Assembly (NCBI GenBank): GCA_030673005.1
Contig: DAOVFI010000160.1
Coordinates: 1-6,052 of the forward strand
DNA length: 6,052 nt
DNA from: Planctomycetales bacterium
GTDB lineage: Bacteria > Planctomycetota > Phycisphaerae > SM23-33
Direction: 5' to 3'
Numbering within the stretch: position 1 is the first letter of the stretch; each line of letters begins with the position of its first letter. Below the pieces are notes generated by a model that had not been told where the DNA came from, ran no database searches, and was given only the letters and a program-made list of their open reading frames with translations. Both the position numbers and the translations under genes were made by a program. Below, piece after piece: positions 5,033-6,052 of this stretch.

Positions 5033-5057
5033 GCACAGGTTAGAAACCTGTGCCACC
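5033..5057 (-). repeat. GGTGGCAC palindrome, copy 7 (inverted)
   Basis: GCACAGGTT (5033-5041), loop AGA, AACCTGTGC (5045-5053), then CACC: a 9-bp perfect stem with the GGTGGC head on the minus strand. It sits 21 nt from copy 6 in the opposite orientation, so copies 6 and 7 form an inverted pair. Because the arms are the same, longer pairing between copies is also possible. Confidence 0.8.
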
Positions 5058-5071
5058 AATGAAGTTGGTTC

Positions 5072-5100
5072 GGTGTGCAGGGAAAAGAACCTGCCGCACC
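5072..5100 (-). terminator. Hairpin directly after the ketosynthase stop codon
   Basis: On the minus strand GGTG, a CG bulge and GCAGG pair with CCTGC, a bulged A and CACC (5097-5100/5072-5075 and 5090-5094/5077-5081) around an 8-nt pyrimidine-rich loop. It begins at the first base after the TAG. Position suggests a transcript end or 3' stabiliser, but no T-run follows the stem, so Rho-independent termination is not demonstrated. The GGTGCGGCAGGTT start suggests that it could also be a degenerate relative of the GGTGGCAC palindromes. Confidence 0.35.
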
Positions 5101-6052
5101 CTACGCCTGCATATGTGTGACGATAAGCGTGTCGTTCTGCCCGCCGAAGCCGAAGGAGTTGCTCATCACAATGCGAACCTGGGCCTTTCGGGGTTCGTTG
5201 GGGATGTAGTCGAGGTCGCACTCCGGGTCGGGCGTATTGAGGTTCATCGTAGGCGGCAGGACCTGGTCGCGAAGGGCAAGGACGCATGCGATCAGTTCGG
5301 TTACGCCGGCGGCGGCGATGAGGTGTCCGGCAGCGCCCTTGATGGAGGAAACGGGCACCTTGTATGCCAGGTCGCCGAAGACGACCTTGATTGCACGGGT
5401 CTCGACCGAGTCGTTTTGCGGTGTGCTGGTGCCGTGGGCGGAGATGTAGTCGATTTGCTCGATAGTAACGCCGGCGTCTTCCATGGCGGCCCGCATACCG
5501 GCTGCAGCGCCGTCGCCGCCGGGGTCCTGGTCGGTGATTCGGAAGGCGTCCGCGCTGGAGCCGAATCCGATGATCTCAGCCAGTATCTTCGCACCCCGGC
5601 TGCGGGCGGATTCGTACTCTTCCAGTATCAGGATGCCGGCGCCTTCGCCGAGGACGAAGCCGTCGCGTGTCAGGTCGAAAGGCCTCGAAGAGGTCGCCAT
5701 TTCGTCGTTGCGGGTCGAGAGGGCGTTGAGGCGGTTGAAGCCGGTAACGCCGAAGGGGTGGATCATGCTGTGCGCCCCGCCGGTCATCATAACGTCGGCA
5801 TCGCCCCGGCGGATGATCATCGTCGCTTCACCGATGGCCTGCGTGCTGGCGGCGCAAGCGGTCAGAATGTTGAACGCAGGGCCTTGAATGTCGAACTGGC
5901 CGGCGAGGTGCGAGACGACCATGTTGGCCTCCTGCTCCTGCTCGCGGTGGACGTTCATTCGCTCGAACGCCAGTTCGGCCCATCGGACCGTATCGAGTTT
6001 TCCGTCATCGCCCCATGCATCGACCAGCAGCGATGTGAAATTATCGAAGTCC
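5101..6052 (-). CDS. fabF: Beta-ketoacyl-ACP synthase, FabF (KAS II) type, N-terminus beyond the window
   Basis: This condensing enzyme extends acyl-ACP with malonyl-ACP by decarboxylative Claisen condensation. The frame stays open to the window edge, giving 316 residues. The catalytic Cys lies in TACAAS (C66 of the visible part), His in SAHGTSTPQND (H206), and Lys and His in IKGAAGHLIAAAG (K238, H243), followed by NSFGFGGQND near the C-terminus. This is the complete Cys-His-His set of an active ketosynthase. FabF proteins have the Cys near residue 160, so roughly the first 95-100 residues are missing. The Met at 5956-5958 is internal, because family-like sequence continues upstream of it (DFDNFTSLLVDAWGDDG and on). 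The 30 or so residues before the Cys-containing half look less typical of housekeeping FabF. This could therefore be a specialised ketosynthase of a lineage-specific fatty acid or polyketide-like cluster, and the gene symbol denotes the family only. It is separated from the hydrolase by 214 bp of repeats. Confidence 0.85.
   Translation of the reverse strand, partial: DFDNFTSLLVDAWGDDGKLDTVRWAELAFERMNVHREQEQEANMVVSHLAGQFDIQGPAFNILTACAASTQAIGEATMIIRRGDADVMMTGGAHSMIHPFGVTGFNRLNALSTRNDEMATSSRPFDLTRDGFVLGEGAGILILEEYESARSRGAKILAEIIGFGSSADAFRITDQDPGGDGAAAGMRAAMEDAGVTIEQIDYISAHGTSTPQNDSVETRAIKVVFGDLAYKVPVSSIKGAAGHLIAAAGVTELIACVLALRDQVLPPTMNLNTPDPECDLDYIPNEPRKAQVRIVMSNSFGFGGQNDTLIVTHMQA

Noticed and set aside
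4961..5057. Possible CRISPR array from the repeated GGTGGCACAGGTT units
   Set aside because: Only three units, in mixed orientation, with irregular spacing (0 and 21 nt), each a self-contained hairpin. There are no uniform unique spacers and no cas gene nearby.
5956..5958. Met at 5956-5958 as the start of the ketosynthase
   Set aside because: The frame is open to the window edge, coding-like residues continue upstream, and starting here would place the catalytic Cys at residue 35 instead of near 160.

Overview
The window reads like a chromosomal stretch from a moderately GC-rich bacterium of the Planctomycetota, most plausibly a Phycisphaerae/Sedimentisphaerales-type lineage. This is inferred from three things: a tandem run of prepilin-like proteins with the planctomycetal H-x9-DG style architecture, a bacterial GH3-family acyl-adenylating enzyme linked to an alpha/beta hydrolase and a FabF-type ketosynthase, and intergenic DNA full of short palindromes. 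The assignment rests on protein style, not on a marker gene.

Left part (1-1985, + strand): a tandem array of at least three paralogous pseudopilin-like genes. Only the last 14 codons of the first are in the window (1-45), but its tail is plainly homologous to the tails of the next two. The second (218-1021, 267 aa) and third (1161-1985, 274 aa) are complete. Each has a short basic leader, a prepilin peptidase site G|F with Glu at +5, one N-terminal hydrophobic helix and a secreted domain with six position-conserved cysteines. The spacers (46-217 and 1022-1160) hold palindromes. A 25-bp hairpin in one spacer is nearly the exact inverted copy of a hairpin in the other.

Middle (1986-2136): a convergent intergenic region made almost entirely of four palindromes of one family. 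Each has a GGTGG-type head, variable but self-complementary arms and a 3-nt loop; two lie in each orientation.

Right part (2137-6052, - strand, so read right to left): a FabF-type beta-ketoacyl-ACP synthase whose N-terminus lies beyond the window edge (5101-6052); a 214-bp spacer with three more GGTGGCAC palindromes and a possible promoter; a membrane-anchored alpha/beta hydrolase (3783-4886); and a GH3-family acyl-acid-amido-synthetase-like enzyme (2137-3786). The hydrolase stop and the GH3 start overlap as ATGA, so these two are almost certainly translationally coupled. A plausible but unproven reading is that the ketosynthase belongs to an acyl-chain pathway, and that the GH3 enzyme activates a carboxylic or fatty acid for conjugation while the hydrolase hydrolyses or transfers the acyl product at the membrane.

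No tRNA, rRNA, CRISPR array, transposase or integrase was seen. The most notable signals are the cysteine-patterned pseudopilin array, the dispersed palindrome family with covarying arms, and the hydrolase-GH3 pair next to a ketosynthase.
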